This document shows positions 35,163 through 46,941 of a DNA stretch of 64,000 nt, one piece after another. Origin of the DNA: Nocardia colli (GTDB taxonomy: Bacteria > Actinomycetota > Actinomycetes > Mycobacteriales > Mycobacteriaceae); NCBI RefSeq assembly GCF_008704205.1, contig NZ_VXLC01000004.1, forward strand, positions 558,001 through 622,000, given 5' to 3'. The notes under the pieces were generated by a model. It did no database searches, had not been told where the DNA came from, and saw nothing but the letters and a program-made list of their open reading frames with translations. The first letter of the stretch is position 1. Each line of letters begins with the position of its first letter. The position numbers and the translations under genes were made by a program.

Positions 35163-36584
35163 TCAGACGCAGGCACCGAGCATCTCCTCCATGGAATCGC
35201 GCACCGACGCGGCCAGCACGCCGATGTCGGCCATCGCGTCGCGGTCGGCGTTGAGTCCGTAGAAAACGCGTCCGTCATAGGACGTGATCCCGATGCTCGA
35301 GGCCTGATTACGCAGCAGCGGCGACACCGGATACATCTCCAGCATCCGCGCGCCGCCGATGAACATCGGGGTCTGCGGACCCGGTGCGTTGGTGATCACC
35401 AGATTGAAAGTGTGTTCTGCGAAGGTACTCGCCGCACGCACGCTCATGGCATGCAGGCTCGCCGGAGCGAACCCGGCCAGATGTACCAGCGTGCGCGCGC
35501 GGACCCCGCGCTGGTGCCTGCCGTTGGCCTCGGTGGCGTGCGCGATGTGCGACAGCCGCATCACCGGATTGGGCTCGCCGACCGGCAGATCGATCAGGAA
35601 CGAGGACACCTCGCCTGCCGGTTTCAGCTGGTCCCCGTCCGCCCCTTCGACATACACCGACATCGGCACCACGGCGCGCAGCGTGGTCGATTCGGTCAGG
35701 CCCTCGCCGCGGGAGAGCAGCCAGTTGCGCAGCGCGCCGGTGACCACCGCGAGGATGACGTCGTTGATCGAGCAGTCGAAGCGCTTGCGGATCCTGCGGT
35801 AGTCCTCCAGCTCGGTGCGCACCGTGTCGAAGCGGCGGTTGCGCGAGGTGCGCGCGTTCAGGGGGCTGTCCGGCGCGCCGGTGGTCGCGGCGCGCACCGC
35901 GGAGACCACCGAGTCCATCGCCCGGCCCGCCGCGCCGATCACCGCGAACGCGTGCCCGCTCGCCCGCCGCGCCACCTCGATGGCCTCGCGCGGCTGGGCG
36001 GCCAGGTGGGTCAGCGCGCCGACCAGCAGTTCCGCCTCGTTGGGTTCGCGGGGAGCGAGCCACGCGTCGTCGGCGAGTTCGCGCGGTGACGGGCCGTTGT
36101 CCAGGATGACGTGGCCGATCTCCAGCGCGGTGTCCCCGTCGACCAGCGCCGAATGGGTCTTGGTGAAGATCGCGCAGCGGCCGTCGGACAGGCCCTCGAT
36201 CAGGTACATCTCCCACAGCGGCCGGGTCTGGTCCAGCGGCCGCGAGGCCAGCCTGGCCACCAGTTCGTGCAGTTGCTCGTCGGTGCCCGGCATCGGCAGC
36301 GCGGAGCGGCGGATGTGATAGGTGACGTCGAACTGGCTGTCCTCCACCCACACCGGCCGTCCCAGCGCGAACGGGATCTCGCGCACCTTGCGCCGATAGC
36401 GGGGAACCAGCGAGAGCCGGGCGTCGACCAGGTCGACCAGCCGGTCGTAGTCGAGCGCCGGGCCGGCGGCGGCGCTGCCCGGCTCGGTATTCCGGAGGAT
36501 CGCGAGGGAGCCGATGTGGATCGGATTGGTGCTCGGCTCGAGCCGATAGAACGACGCGTCCTGCGGCGTCAGTCTCGTGATCAC
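35163..36584 (-). CDS. Wax ester synthase/diacylglycerol acyltransferase-like protein, altered active site
   Basis: A 473-residue WS/DGAT-family protein (Tgs3/Rv3234c-like position). Family features: MITRLTPQDASFYRLE, VPRYRRKVREIPF, FDVTYHIRRSALPMPG, PLDQTRPLWEMYLIEGL and the C-terminal NLVITNAPGPQTPMFIGGAR. The acyltransferase motif HHxxxDG reads HSALVDG (about residue 145), so the histidine that acts as general base is replaced by serine. Either the enzyme is inactive in acyl transfer or the subfamily uses different chemistry. Start is GTG at 36584 with AGGAG 12 bases upstream. Confidence 0.85.
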   Translation of the reverse strand: MITRLTPQDASFYRLEPSTNPIHIGSLAILRNTEPGSAAAGPALDYDRLVDLVDARLSLVPRYRRKVREIPFALGRPVWVEDSQFDVTYHIRRSALPMPGTDEQLHELVARLASRPLDQTRPLWEMYLIEGLSDGRCAIFTKTHSALVDGDTALEIGHVILDNGPSPRELADDAWLAPREPNEAELLVGALTHLAAQPREAIEVARRASGHAFAVIGAAGRAMDSVVSAVRAATTGAPDSPLNARTSRNRRFDTVRTELEDYRRIRKRFDCSINDVILAVVTGALRNWLLSRGEGLTESTTLRAVVPMSVYVEGADGDQLKPAGEVSSFLIDLPVGEPNPVMRLSHIAHATEANGRHQRGVRARTLVHLAGFAPASLHAMSVRAASTFAEHTFNLVITNAPGPQTPMFIGGARMLEMYPVSPLLRNQASSIGITSYDGRVFYGLNADRDAMADIGVLAASVRDSMEEMLGACV

Positions 36585-36765
36585 GCTGCCCGGTGCTCCT
36601 TTTTCGATGCCGCCTCACGCCTATTGTGCTGTCGCCACAGGGATTCAGCTGCTCCGCTGTGGCGTATCCGGTGAAATCGGCGTTCCCCTTTACCCGTCCC
36701 GGCGGTCGTGGCAAGCTGTTCGACTCGAGCACGGGGAACTCGATTCGATCACAGGGGGAGACCGG

Positions 36766-37299
36766 ATGCACAGCCGACGACCATCGCTGTCGCCCGCGCC
36801 GCGAAACGAGCCGCCGCTGGACGGCGATCGGCCGGTGCGCACGCGCGCGGAGGCGGTGTCGCCACGAGCCGCGCTGCCCTGCCGTCGCATGCCGGCACAT
36901 AGCGGGCCGGCCAATCGGGCGGCACCGCGACGCGCCCGGCACGACGGACGCCTTACATCGTACGGCACCGATGGCGAAACGGGTTCCGCCGCAAGTCGAT
37001 TCGCTGAAAGTTCGCTGCGCCTCGTCTTGGAGGTGCTGGACGGCCGGCGGCCGGTGGTCCAGCTGCGCCGGCTGATGACGCCCTCGGTGCTGGCCGCGAT
37101 CGAGACGCTCGCCCGGACCGCGCCGCCGGGCCACGGCCTCGGCCCGGCCCTGCTGACCAAGCTCGGGGTCGAGTTGACCGGGCCGAACACGGCCGAAGTC
37201 TATGGCAGTTATCAGCGCGGGAATCGGGTGTTCGCGCTCGCCGCGTGCGTTGTGCTGCACCGCACGGGCTGGCAGCTGAGCGCGTTCCGCGTACTGTGA
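36766..37299 (+). CDS. Rv3235-like (DUF6459-type) protein
   Basis: A 177-residue protein. The N-terminal 75 residues are Arg/Pro/Ala-rich and probably disordered. The C-terminal 85 residues have the family core [35 protein letters not shown] and [27 protein letters not shown] lies six bases before the ATG at 36766. It is located directly upstream of secA; in mycobacteria Rv3235 is also a near neighbour. Function unknown. Confidence 0.78.
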   Translation: MHSRRPSLSPAPRNEPPLDGDRPVRTRAEAVSPRAALPCRRMPAHSGPANRAAPRRARHDGRLTSYGTDGETGSAASRFAESSLRLVLEVLDGRRPVVQLRRLMTPSVLAAIETLARTAPPGHGLGPALLTKLGVELTGPNTAEVYGSYQRGNRVFALAACVVLHRTGWQLSAFRVL

Positions 37300-37457
37300 G
37301 TACCAGGGCGGACGACCCGGCGGGGTACCGCATTACCATGGGGCGTGCAGCGGATTCCGCACTCGGAGCGCGAACCCGCACGCCGGCCGTGCGTCCACCC
37401 CTCGGCCCGGCGCCGACGACACGAAATGACACACCGACCAGAGGACTGACGAGACCC

Positions 37458-40313
<2,856 letters not shown>

Positions 40314-40325
40314 CAGTTCGCCGTA

Positions 40326-40359
40326 ACAGCGCCCGAGGACTCCGGTCCTCGGGCGCTGT
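40326..40359 (+). terminator. Hairpin terminator after secA
   Basis: Perfect 15-base arms ACAGCGCCCGAGGAC and GTCCTCGGGCGCTGT with a TCCG loop, beginning 13 bases after the secA stop. There is no T tract, typical of high-GC terminators. Confidence 0.75.
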
Positions 40360-40376
40360 CGCGTTCCGGCCCCGAT

Positions 40377-40454
40377 CAGCCGCACCACTCTTGATTTCCC
40401 GCACCGAAAATCGCAGGCAAAATTCGGTGCGGGAAATCAGAAGTGGTGCGGCTG
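40377..40454. repeat. Long imperfect inverted repeat downstream of secA
   Basis: Arms of 32 bases (40377-40408 and 40423-40454), 30 of 32 paired, loop of 14 bases. The arm reads CAGCCGCACCACTCTTGATT then TCCCGCACCGAA. It follows the secA terminator by 17 bases and precedes the NTF2-like gene by about 60. The arms could form a cruciform or RNA hairpin, or be the ends of a tiny non-autonomous element. Confidence 0.7.
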
Positions 40455-40515
40455 CGGGGTGTCTTTGGGCGGGAACCGGCCCGTAGGTGGGCGAACAGGC
40501 GTAGTTTTGCCCGTC

Positions 40516-40938
40516 GTGGACCGCAGCACAGTTGAGGCGTGGGTCGGCGAATACGAGCGGGCCTGGCGAGCGCCGGGCACCGACAAGCTAGGCGACCTCT
40601 TCGCCCCCGGAATCGGATATCAGGTCTCGCCCTGGGCGGAACCGCTCACGGGGTTACCGGCGCTGGCGAAGTTCTGGGAGACCGGACGCGACAGCCCGGA
40701 CGAGTCGTTCACCATCGAGCCCGAAGTCGTTGCGGTGGACGGGCTTACCGCCGTCGTCCGGGCGGAGGTCGAATACCCGGACCAACCCGCGCGCTGGCGC
40801 GACCTATGGGTGCTGCGCTTCGACGACGACGGCCGCTGCACCTGGTTCGAGGAGTGGCCGTTCACTCCCGGTCAGCCCGACGGGCAGGACCGATCCACCG
40901 CGGCACTGAGCGCCAGTGGGGAAAGTCCCCAGCCGTGA
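40516..40938 (+). CDS. NTF2/SnoaL-like protein
   Basis: About 140 residues with an NTF2-like fold pattern: VEAWVGEYERAWRAPGTDKL, DLFAPGIGYQVSPWAEPLTG, LPALAKFWETGRDSPDESF, VRAEVEYPDQPARWRDLWVL and DGRCTWFEEWPF. Proteins of this family are small enzymes or ligand-binding domains; nothing in the sequence fixes the role. The frame is open upstream; GTG at 40516 starts just before the conserved helix, TTG at 40507 is an alternative. The stop lies four bases from the convergent rsgA stop. Confidence 0.75.
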   Translation: MDRSTVEAWVGEYERAWRAPGTDKLGDLFAPGIGYQVSPWAEPLTGLPALAKFWETGRDSPDESFTIEPEVVAVDGLTAVVRAEVEYPDQPARWRDLWVLRFDDDGRCTWFEEWPFTPGQPDGQDRSTAALSASGESPQP

Positions 40939-40942
40939 TCGA

Positions 40943-41959
40943 CTAGTCGACGGGCCGGGGGCCGCTGTTGTTCTGCCAGTGCTCGTTGGCGTTGAGCGCG
41001 GTGAGCAGCAGGCGAATGGCGGCCACTCGGCGTTCCTTGCCCGGCAGTTTGTCCAGGGCGCACTCCGGGTCGGCGGGCGGGCCGAGATGGGTGCAGCCGC
41101 GCGGGCAGTCCTCGATGGCGGCGGCGAGGTCGCTGAACGCGGCGACCACGTCGTCGGGGGTGATGTGGGCCAGGCCGAAGGAACGGATGCCCGGCGTATC
41201 GATGACCCACCCGCCGCCGGGCAGTGGTAGCGCCACCGATTGGGTGGAGGTGTGCTTGCCCTTGCCGACCCCGGAAACCTCGCCGACGGCTCGATATGCG
41301 TCCGGCACAAGGCGATTCACCAACGTCGACTTGCCGACGCCGGAGTGGCCGATGAACGCGGTGAGCCGGCCGGTGAGCAATTCGAGCACCGGTTCGAGCG
41401 GATCGTCGACGCCGCCGTAGACGATGGTGAGGTCGAGATCCTCGAAGGCGGAAGCGAATTCGGATCCGGCGTCCAGATCGTGCTTGGTCAGGCACAGCAC
41501 CGGATGCAGCCCGCCGGCGTACGCGGCGACCATGCACCGCTCGACGAATCCGGTGCGCGGCGGCGGGTCGGCGAGCGCGACCACCATGAACAGCTGCTCG
41601 GCATTGCCGACCACGATCCGCTCGAACGGATCGGTGTCATCGGCGGTGCGCCGCAACACCGTTCGGCGTTCGGTGACCCGCACGATGCGGGCCAGCGAGT
41701 CGGGCCTGCCGGACAGGTCGCCGACCACGTCCACCTGATCGCCGACCACGATCGGGGTGCGGCCGAGCTCTCTGGCGCGCATGGCGACGATGTGCCGGTC
41801 CGGGTCGTCGCCGAGCACGCAGCCCCAGCGGCCGCGGTCCACCGAGACCACCATGGCGGATTCCGCATCACTGTGCTGCGGACGGGTTTTCGTGCGCGGA
41901 CGCGAACTCTTGCCCGGGCGTACCCGGACGTCGGATTCGTCGTACTCGCGCTTCCTCAG
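40943..41959 (-). CDS. rsgA: Ribosome small subunit-dependent GTPase A (RsgA)
   Basis: Circularly permuted GTPase for late 30S maturation. In about 338 residues: N-terminal OB-fold ([20 protein letters not shown]), G4 CLTKHDL, P-loop [14 protein letters not shown] (about 203), G3 [10 protein letters not shown] and the zinc knuckle [16 protein letters not shown]. Conserved N-terminal residues ([14 protein letters not shown]) extend upstream of the first ATG (41854). The only start that keeps them is a CTG at 41959, which overlaps the aroA stop by four bases (CTGA) and has AAGGGG seven bases upstream. I therefore annotate the CTG. Confidence 0.88.
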   Translation of the reverse strand: MRKREYDESDVRVRPGKSSRPRTKTRPQHSDAESAMVVSVDRGRWGCVLGDDPDRHIVAMRARELGRTPIVVGDQVDVVGDLSGRPDSLARIVRVTERRTVLRRTADDTDPFERIVVGNAEQLFMVVALADPPPRTGFVERCMVAAYAGGLHPVLCLTKHDLDAGSEFASAFEDLDLTIVYGGVDDPLEPVLELLTGRLTAFIGHSGVGKSTLVNRLVPDAYRAVGEVSGVGKGKHTSTQSVALPLPGGGWVIDTPGIRSFGLAHITPDDVVAAFSDLAAAIEDCPRGCTHLGPPADPECALDKLPGKERRVAAIRLLLTALNANEHWQNNSGPRPVD

Positions 41960-43257
41960 TGCGCCGCCCCTTGATCGGAGAGCGTCGGATCGAGCATCCG
42001 CTCCCACAGCGCAACGAAATTCGGCAGCGTCTTGGCCGTGGTGCCGATGTCCTCGATCTCGATGCCCGGCACCCGCAGGCCGAGAATCGCTCCGGCCGTT
42101 GCCATTCGGTGGTCGGCGTAGGAATGCCAACGGCCACCGTGCAATTCGGCGGGCTCGATCTCCAGGCCGTCCTCGGTCTCGGTGACCTTGCCGCCGAGCC
42201 GGTTGATCTCGGTGGACAGCGCGGCCAGCCGGTCGGTCTCGTGCCCGCGCAGGTGCGCGATGCCGCGCAGGTGCGACGGGGAGTCGGCGAGGGCGGCCAG
42301 GGCCGCGACGGTCGGGGTCAGCTCGCCGACGTCGTGCAGGTCGATATCGATGCCGGCCAGGCGATCGGGGCCGTGCACGGTCAGCACGCCGTCGAAGACC
42401 CGCGCCTCGGCGCCCATCCGGACCAGGATCTCCCGGATCACGTCGCCGGGCTGGGTGGTCAGCCGCGGCCAGTGCGGGATCTTGACCTCGCCGCCGGTGA
42501 CCGCCGCGGCGGCCAGGAACGGCGTCGCGTTGGACAGGTCCGGCTCGACGTCCCAGTCCACCGCGCGGATCGGGCCGGGCGCGACCTGCCAGGTCTGCGC
42601 CAACCGGCTGTGCTCGGGCGCCTGCACCTGCACGTCGGCCCGGCGCAGCATCTCCACGGTCATCTCGATGTGCGGCATCGAGGGCAGCGCCTTGCCGTCG
42701 TGATGCACGACCAGGCCCTCGTCGAACCGGGCGGCCGAGAGCAGCAGGCCGGAGACGAACTGCGAGGAACCGGAGGCGTCGATGGTCACCGTGCCGCCGC
42801 GCAGCGCGCCCTTGCCGTGCACGGTGAACGGCAGCGCGTCGCCGTCGATGTCGGCGCCGAGGGTGCGCAGCGCGTCCAAGATGGTGCTGAGCGGGCGAAC
42901 CCTGGCCTGCGCGTCACCGTCGAAGGCCACCTCGCCGTCGGCCAGCGCGGCCACCGACGGCAGGAAGCGCATCACGGTGCCCGCGAGCCCGCAGTCGACC
43001 GTGCCGCCCTGTAGCGGGGCCGGGGTGACGGTCAGTGTGTCGGCATCGCCTTCGATGCTCGTGCCGAGCGCGCGCAGTGCCGCGATCATCAGGTTGGTAT
43101 CGCGACTGCGCAACGCGCCGGACAGCGTCGACGGACCGTCGGCCAGTGCGGCCAAGATCAATGCCCGGTTCGTGATCGACTTCGATCCAGGCAGGGTCAC
43201 GGTCGCGTGCACGGGGACATCGACATAGGGCGCTGGCCAGAAACTCACGTGTTCCAT
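41956..43257 (-). CDS. aroA: 3-phosphoshikimate 1-carboxyvinyltransferase (EPSP synthase)
   Basis: Sixth step of the shikimate pathway: phosphoenolpyruvate plus shikimate 3-phosphate gives EPSP. The 433-residue protein has [18 protein letters not shown] at the N-terminus, the [16 protein letters not shown] loop and [20 protein letters not shown] near the C-terminus. The ATG at 43257 gives [20 protein letters not shown]; a GGGTGAAG lies just upstream. It is coupled to rsgA through a four-base overlap, an arrangement conserved in mycobacteria. Confidence 0.95.
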   Translation of the reverse strand: MEHVSFWPAPYVDVPVHATVTLPGSKSITNRALILAALADGPSTLSGALRSRDTNLMIAALRALGTSIEGDADTLTVTPAPLQGGTVDCGLAGTVMRFLPSVAALADGEVAFDGDAQARVRPLSTILDALRTLGADIDGDALPFTVHGKGALRGGTVTIDASGSSQFVSGLLLSAARFDEGLVVHHDGKALPSMPHIEMTVEMLRRADVQVQAPEHSRLAQTWQVAPGPIRAVDWDVEPDLSNATPFLAAAAVTGGEVKIPHWPRLTTQPGDVIREILVRMGAEARVFDGVLTVHGPDRLAGIDIDLHDVGELTPTVAALAALADSPSHLRGIAHLRGHETDRLAALSTEINRLGGKVTETEDGLEIEPAELHGGRWHSYADHRMATAGAILGLRVPGIEIEDIGTTAKTLPNFVALWERMLDPTLSDQGAAH

Positions 43258-43325
43258 CTTCACCCATCGCCCAACCGGACACACGGGCGGTCGCCCGAAT
43301 GCAACGCAATTCGCCCGAACGCGGC

Positions 43326-43397
43326 CGCCCCACAGATCCAGCCGCCGATGCATCGTGGCGGTGCCTACGGTGCGACGGCGAGGAGATCTGTGGGGCG
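43326..43397. repeat. Inverted repeat between the aldehyde dehydrogenase and aroA genes
   Basis: Thirteen-base perfect arms CGCCCCACAGATC (43326-43338) and GATCTGTGGGGCG (43385-43397) enclose 46 bases containing a secondary palindrome CCGCC-gatgcatc-gtGGCGG. Located downstream of the dehydrogenase stop and upstream of aroA; possible terminator or small element. Confidence 0.55.
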
Positions 43398-43412
43398 CAA
43401 CGAATTTCCCGC

Positions 43413-44912
43413 TTACTTGTGCCGCCCGTGGATGAACGGAACCAGCTTGCGCAGTAGCTTCATCGTGGACTGGGTGCGCGAGTAGCTGAGCAGGGCCATG
43501 CCGGGAATCGCGAAGCGCTGCACCGCGATCGAGTGCGGGCGGGCGAATTCGCGCAGCCCCGGCTCGCCGTGGATGCGGCCGATGCCGGAATCGCCGACGC
43601 CGCCGAACGGCAGGCCGGGGATGGCGGCGAAGGCGAGCACCGAGTTCACCGAGGTGGCCCCGACGTGCAGCCGGCGCGCGATCTCCAGGCCGTTCTTCTT
43701 CGAGTACACCGCCGAGGACAGGCCGTACTTGGAGCTGTTGGCCAGCTCGACCGCCTCGTCCACGCCGTCGACGGTGCGGATGGTGACGGTCGGGCCGAAG
43801 GTCTCCTCCTGCACCGCCTCGGACTTCTCGTCCACGTCGACCAGCACGACCGGCTCGATGAACGGCGCCTTCACCGATTCCGGGCCGCCGAGCACGGCGG
43901 TGCCGCCGTTCTTCAGCGCGGACTCGATGTGCCGGCGCACGATGTCGACCTGGCTGGGCATGGTCATCGGGCCGTAGGCGGCCTCGGCGCCCGAGCCGGG
44001 TCCGACCTTCTCCAGGATCTTCTTCACCTCGGCGACGAACTCGTCGCGCACCGACCGGTCGACGTACACCCGCTCGACGCCCGCGCAGGTCTGGCCGCTG
44101 TTCGCGGTGGCGCCCCAGGCGACCGCGTCGGCGGCGGCCTTCACATCCGCGTCACCCGCGACGATCACCGCGTCCTTGCCGCCGCATTCGAGCAGCACCG
44201 GGGTGAGGTTCTCGGCGGCGGCGGCCATGATCCGCTTGCCGGTCGCGGTGGAGCCGGTGAACGCGAGCTTGTCGACGCCCGCCTTGACCAGCGCGGCGCC
44301 GGTCGCGCCGTAACCGTTGACGGTGATGAACACGCCCTCGGGCAGTTCCGGGTTGGCCTTGGCGAACGCGTCGGCGAGGAAATTGCCGATGCTGGTGGAG
44401 AACTCACTGGGCTTGAACACGACGGTGTTGCCCGCGGCGAGCGCGTAGCCGATGGAGCCGTTCGGGGTGTAGACCGGGTAGTTCCACGGGCCGATCACGC
44501 CGACCACGCCGAGCGGGCGCTGTTCGACCCGGGCGGCGAAGTTGGACATGAACGCGCCGGGGGAGACCTTCTTGGGCGCGAGCACCTTCTTGGCGTTCTT
44601 GGCCGCCCAGGCGATGTGCTCGAGCGCGAGCATCAGCTCCAGGAAGGCGTCGTCGAGCGGTTTGCCGTTCTCGGCGTGGATCAGCTTGCAGAACTCGTCG
44701 GAATCCTTGACCAACTGGCTCGACCAGCGCAACAAGTGCGTCTTGCGCTCGTCGTAGCTCAACGCGCCCCAGGTGGCGGCGGCCGTGCGGGCCTTCGCCA
44801 CCGCCGCGAGCACGGCCGCGTCGTCCGCGATCGGATGGGTGCCGATCACCTCGCCCGTGGCGGGATCGACCGACGTGAGCGTCGTGTCCGGTTTGGTGTC
44901 GGTGGATGTCAC
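43413..44912 (-). CDS. Aldehyde dehydrogenase (succinate-semialdehyde dehydrogenase type)
   Basis: NAD(P)-dependent oxidation of an aldehyde to the acid. The 499-residue protein has [12 protein letters not shown] (cofactor site), [12 protein letters not shown], the general-base Glu in LLECGGKDA (about 240) and the nucleophile Cys in [14 protein letters not shown] (about 274), and [19 protein letters not shown]-terminal segment ([31 protein letters not shown]) may associate with membrane, as in fatty-aldehyde dehydrogenases, so fatty aldehydes are as likely a substrate as succinate semialdehyde. Start is GTG at 44912 with GAGGAG nine bases upstream. Confidence 0.9.
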   Translation of the reverse strand: MTSTDTKPDTTLTSVDPATGEVIGTHPIADDAAVLAAVAKARTAAATWGALSYDERKTHLLRWSSQLVKDSDEFCKLIHAENGKPLDDAFLELMLALEHIAWAAKNAKKVLAPKKVSPGAFMSNFAARVEQRPLGVVGVIGPWNYPVYTPNGSIGYALAAGNTVVFKPSEFSTSIGNFLADAFAKANPELPEGVFITVNGYGATGAALVKAGVDKLAFTGSTATGKRIMAAAAENLTPVLLECGGKDAVIVAGDADVKAAADAVAWGATANSGQTCAGVERVYVDRSVRDEFVAEVKKILEKVGPGSGAEAAYGPMTMPSQVDIVRRHIESALKNGGTAVLGGPESVKAPFIEPVVLVDVDEKSEAVQEETFGPTVTIRTVDGVDEAVELANSSKYGLSSAVYSKKNGLEIARRLHVGATSVNSVLAFAAIPGLPFGGVGDSGIGRIHGEPGLREFARPHSIAVQRFAIPGMALLSYSRTQSTMKLLRKLVPFIHGRHK

Positions 44913-45116
44913 GGTGAGTTTCTCCTCTTGCCGATGGGGCTCGGGACGACGTCGATCCCGGATACTCCTGGCGGTGGCCGGTCGGTGCGCATGCGTCAGC
45001 GGACGGGCACAGACCACCCATCCTCTGAGAGAATGGTAGGTCAAAACTCTCAACTGGTCACCAGCTATGGATCAATTGTCCATGAGAATGTCGGTGGCAG
45101 GTGGAAGTATCGAGAT

Positions 45117-45902
45117 ATGTGCGGACGATATGCGACCACGACAGATCCGGGTCGGCTGGCGGCCGAACTGGACGCGCTCGATGAAACCGAAAGCACCGCG
45201 GGCGCGGGCACTTTCACCAACTACAACGTCGCGCCGACCACCCAGATCCTGACCGTGGTGGAGCGGCACGAGCACGGTCACAAGGACGACGACCCCAGGC
45301 TGCGCCTGCGCCGGATGCGCTGGGGCCTGATCCCGCTGTGGACCAAGGCCGCCGAACCGGGCGTTCCGGTCAAGGGCAAACCGCTGTTCAACGCGCGCGC
45401 CGACAAGGCCGCCACCACCCCGTCGTTCCGCGACGCGGTGAAGTACCGGCGTTGCCTGATCCCGATGGACGGCTGGTACGAGTGGGTGGTCGAGCCGGAC
45501 CCGGACGCCAAGGGCAAGGCGGTGAAGAAGCCGTTCTTCATGGCGCAGGCCGACGGCTCCCGGCTGTACATGGCCGGCCTGTGGTCGGTGTGGCGGGACA
45601 AGTCGCTGGAAACGAGCGAACCGCTGCTGTCCTGCACGATCCTGACCACCGACGCGGTCGGCGACCTGACCCGCATCCACGATCGGATGCCGCTGCCGAT
45701 GCCGCAGGAGCACTGGGACGCCTGGTTGGACCCGGACCACCCGGCGCCCGCGGAACTGCTGGAGACGCCGAGCGAGGCGGCCATCGCGGGGATCGTGGCG
45801 CGGCCGGTGCCGTCGCTGGTCAACAGCGTGAAGAACAACGGGCCGGAACTGCTCGACCAGGTGTCCGAAGACGAGGAAGCCGGGCAGATCAGTCTGCTCT
45901 GA
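45117..45902 (+). CDS. SRAP (YedK/HMCES) abasic-site processing protein
   Basis: Forms a thiazolidine DNA-protein crosslink with abasic sites in single-stranded DNA through Cys2. The 261-residue protein starts MCGRYATT, so the catalytic Cys becomes N-terminal after Met removal, and has NYNVAPTTQI, RMRWGLIPLWTK, FNARADKAATTPSFRDAV, RCLIPMDGWYEW (catalytic Glu) and TRIHDRMPLPM (catalytic His). No LexA box was found upstream despite the family name. The ATG at 45117 is fixed by the Cys2 requirement. Confidence 0.93.
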   Translation: MCGRYATTTDPGRLAAELDALDETESTAGAGTFTNYNVAPTTQILTVVERHEHGHKDDDPRLRLRRMRWGLIPLWTKAAEPGVPVKGKPLFNARADKAATTPSFRDAVKYRRCLIPMDGWYEWVVEPDPDAKGKAVKKPFFMAQADGSRLYMAGLWSVWRDKSLETSEPLLSCTILTTDAVGDLTRIHDRMPLPMPQEHWDAWLDPDHPAPAELLETPSEAAIAGIVARPVPSLVNSVKNNGPELLDQVSEDEEAGQISLL

Positions 45903-45932
45903 TCGCCCGGCTCCGCGGCACTAGATCAGAGC
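45896..45932. terminator. Stem-loop between convergent SRAP and secreted-protein genes
   Basis: Nine-base arms GCTCTGATC and GATCAGAGC with a 19-base GC-rich loop; the arms overlap the last codons of both convergent genes, so it can act in both directions. Confidence 0.5.
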
Positions 45933-46237
45933 GAGCACTTCACCGCCGGGCTGGCGATGTTCAGCCCGCACTTGACGATGCCCGTGACCAGGTCGATGAC
46001 CTTGTTGGTGACGGCCCCGCCGAGATTCTCGGCCTTCTTCCCCTTGTCGTCCGCCTTCGGCGCACTCGGGGTGCTCGGGGCGTCGTCGGTGCCCAGGCCG
46101 TCGAACGGGAAGTCGACCTGGGTCACGATCGGCGCGGCCACCGCCGCCGGGGCGGATAGGGCGACCGTGCCGAGGGCCACGGCGAAGGTTCCGAGCAGGG
46201 CGACGATCACGGTGCGTACACGCTGGTGCGCGGGCAT
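45926..46237 (-). CDS. Small secreted protein
   Basis: A 103-residue protein with a signal peptide MPAHQRVRTVIVALLGTFAV continuing to a cleavage site AVA-AP near residue 35. The mature part is short: an acidic/Pro-rich linker (TDDAPSTPSAPKADDKGK) and a C-terminal amphipathic stretch with two cysteines, AVTNKVIDLVTGIVKCGLNI and KCSL. I do not recognise a family. Ribosome site is weak (GAGG 13 bases upstream). Confidence 0.7.
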   Translation of the reverse strand: MPAHQRVRTVIVALLGTFAVALGTVALSAPAAVAAPIVTQVDFPFDGLGTDDAPSTPSAPKADDKGKKAENLGGAVTNKVIDLVTGIVKCGLNIASPAVKCSL

Positions 46238-46312
46238 TTCGCATCACATCCTCGAGTCGGACGAATCTGGCCCGTCCATTGACGCACAGATTGTCCCGAA
46301 TCAAGTGGATTG

Positions 46313-46804
46313 TCAGGTCCTCACTGTGGCGGTCACCGCCGCGGTCAGCCGGATCAGGTCGGCGGGCGCGACCTCGATCTCCAGCCCGCGCCGCCCGGCG
46401 CTGCACAGCATGCGGTCCCAGGTCAGCGCGGAGTCGTCCACCACGGTCGGCAGCAGCTTGCGCTGGCCGAGCGGGGAGATGCCGCCGAGCACGTAGCCGG
46501 TCGTCCGTTCGGCCTTCGCCTTGTCCGCCATGCTCGCCTTCGACACGCCGAGCGCGGCCGCCGCGGCCTTGAGCGACAACGTATTCGGCACCGGCAGCAC
46601 CGCGACGGCGAGCGATCCGGTGGACAGTTCGAGCACCAGCGTCTTGAAGATCTGTGCCGCGGTCACGCCCAGCTCGCCGGCCAGCGCGTCCACCGCCTCG
46701 GTGCCGTAGGAATCGGCGCGCGGATCGTGGGTGTAGGCGTGCACCCGATGGGCCACCTTCGCCTGGGTGAGCGTCCGGATCGCCGGTGTCGAGGCTCCTG
46801 CCAT
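46313..46804 (-). CDS. ybaK: YbaK/EbsC-type Cys-tRNA(Pro) deacylase
   Basis: Hydrolyses mischarged Cys-tRNA(Pro) in the cytosol. The 163-residue protein has the family pattern THDPRADSYGTEAVDAL, IFKTLVLELSTGSLAVAVLP, the conserved Lys region KASMADKAKAERTTGYVLGG and ISPLGQRKLLPTVVDDSAL. AAGG lies eight bases before the ATG at 46804. It diverges from sigH; the intergenic region holds the sigH promoter. Confidence 0.9.
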   Translation of the reverse strand: MAGASTPAIRTLTQAKVAHRVHAYTHDPRADSYGTEAVDALAGELGVTAAQIFKTLVLELSTGSLAVAVLPVPNTLSLKAAAAALGVSKASMADKAKAERTTGYVLGGISPLGQRKLLPTVVDDSALTWDRMLCSAGRRGLEIEVAPADLIRLTAAVTATVRT

Positions 46805-46828
46805 GGCGAAGACCTTAACGATGGCCTC

Positions 46829-46855
46829 GGGAACACAGGACGTGTCCCGCATGTT
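46829..46855 (+). promoter_or_regulatory. SigH/SigR-type autoregulatory promoter
   Basis: GGGAAC (46829-46834), an 18-base spacer and GTT (46853-46855) match the consensus GGAAY-N18/19-GTT read by SigR of Streptomyces and SigH of mycobacteria. The predicted start is near 46862, about 80 bases before the long-form sigH start, consistent with positive autoregulation under disulfide stress. Confidence 0.7.
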
Positions 46856-46941
46856 GGAAGCGAATACACAGCGCACGGACGGGACCGCCTTCCCGGCCGT
46901 CGCCACTGATCAGCCCAGTAAATGACGTGAAGGAGATGTCG

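Noticed and set aside
45061..45116. LexA box upstream of the SRAP gene
   Set aside because: Only short dyads such as CTGGT-C-ACCAG and ATGGA-N7-TCCAT are present; none matches CGAAC-N4-GTTCG.
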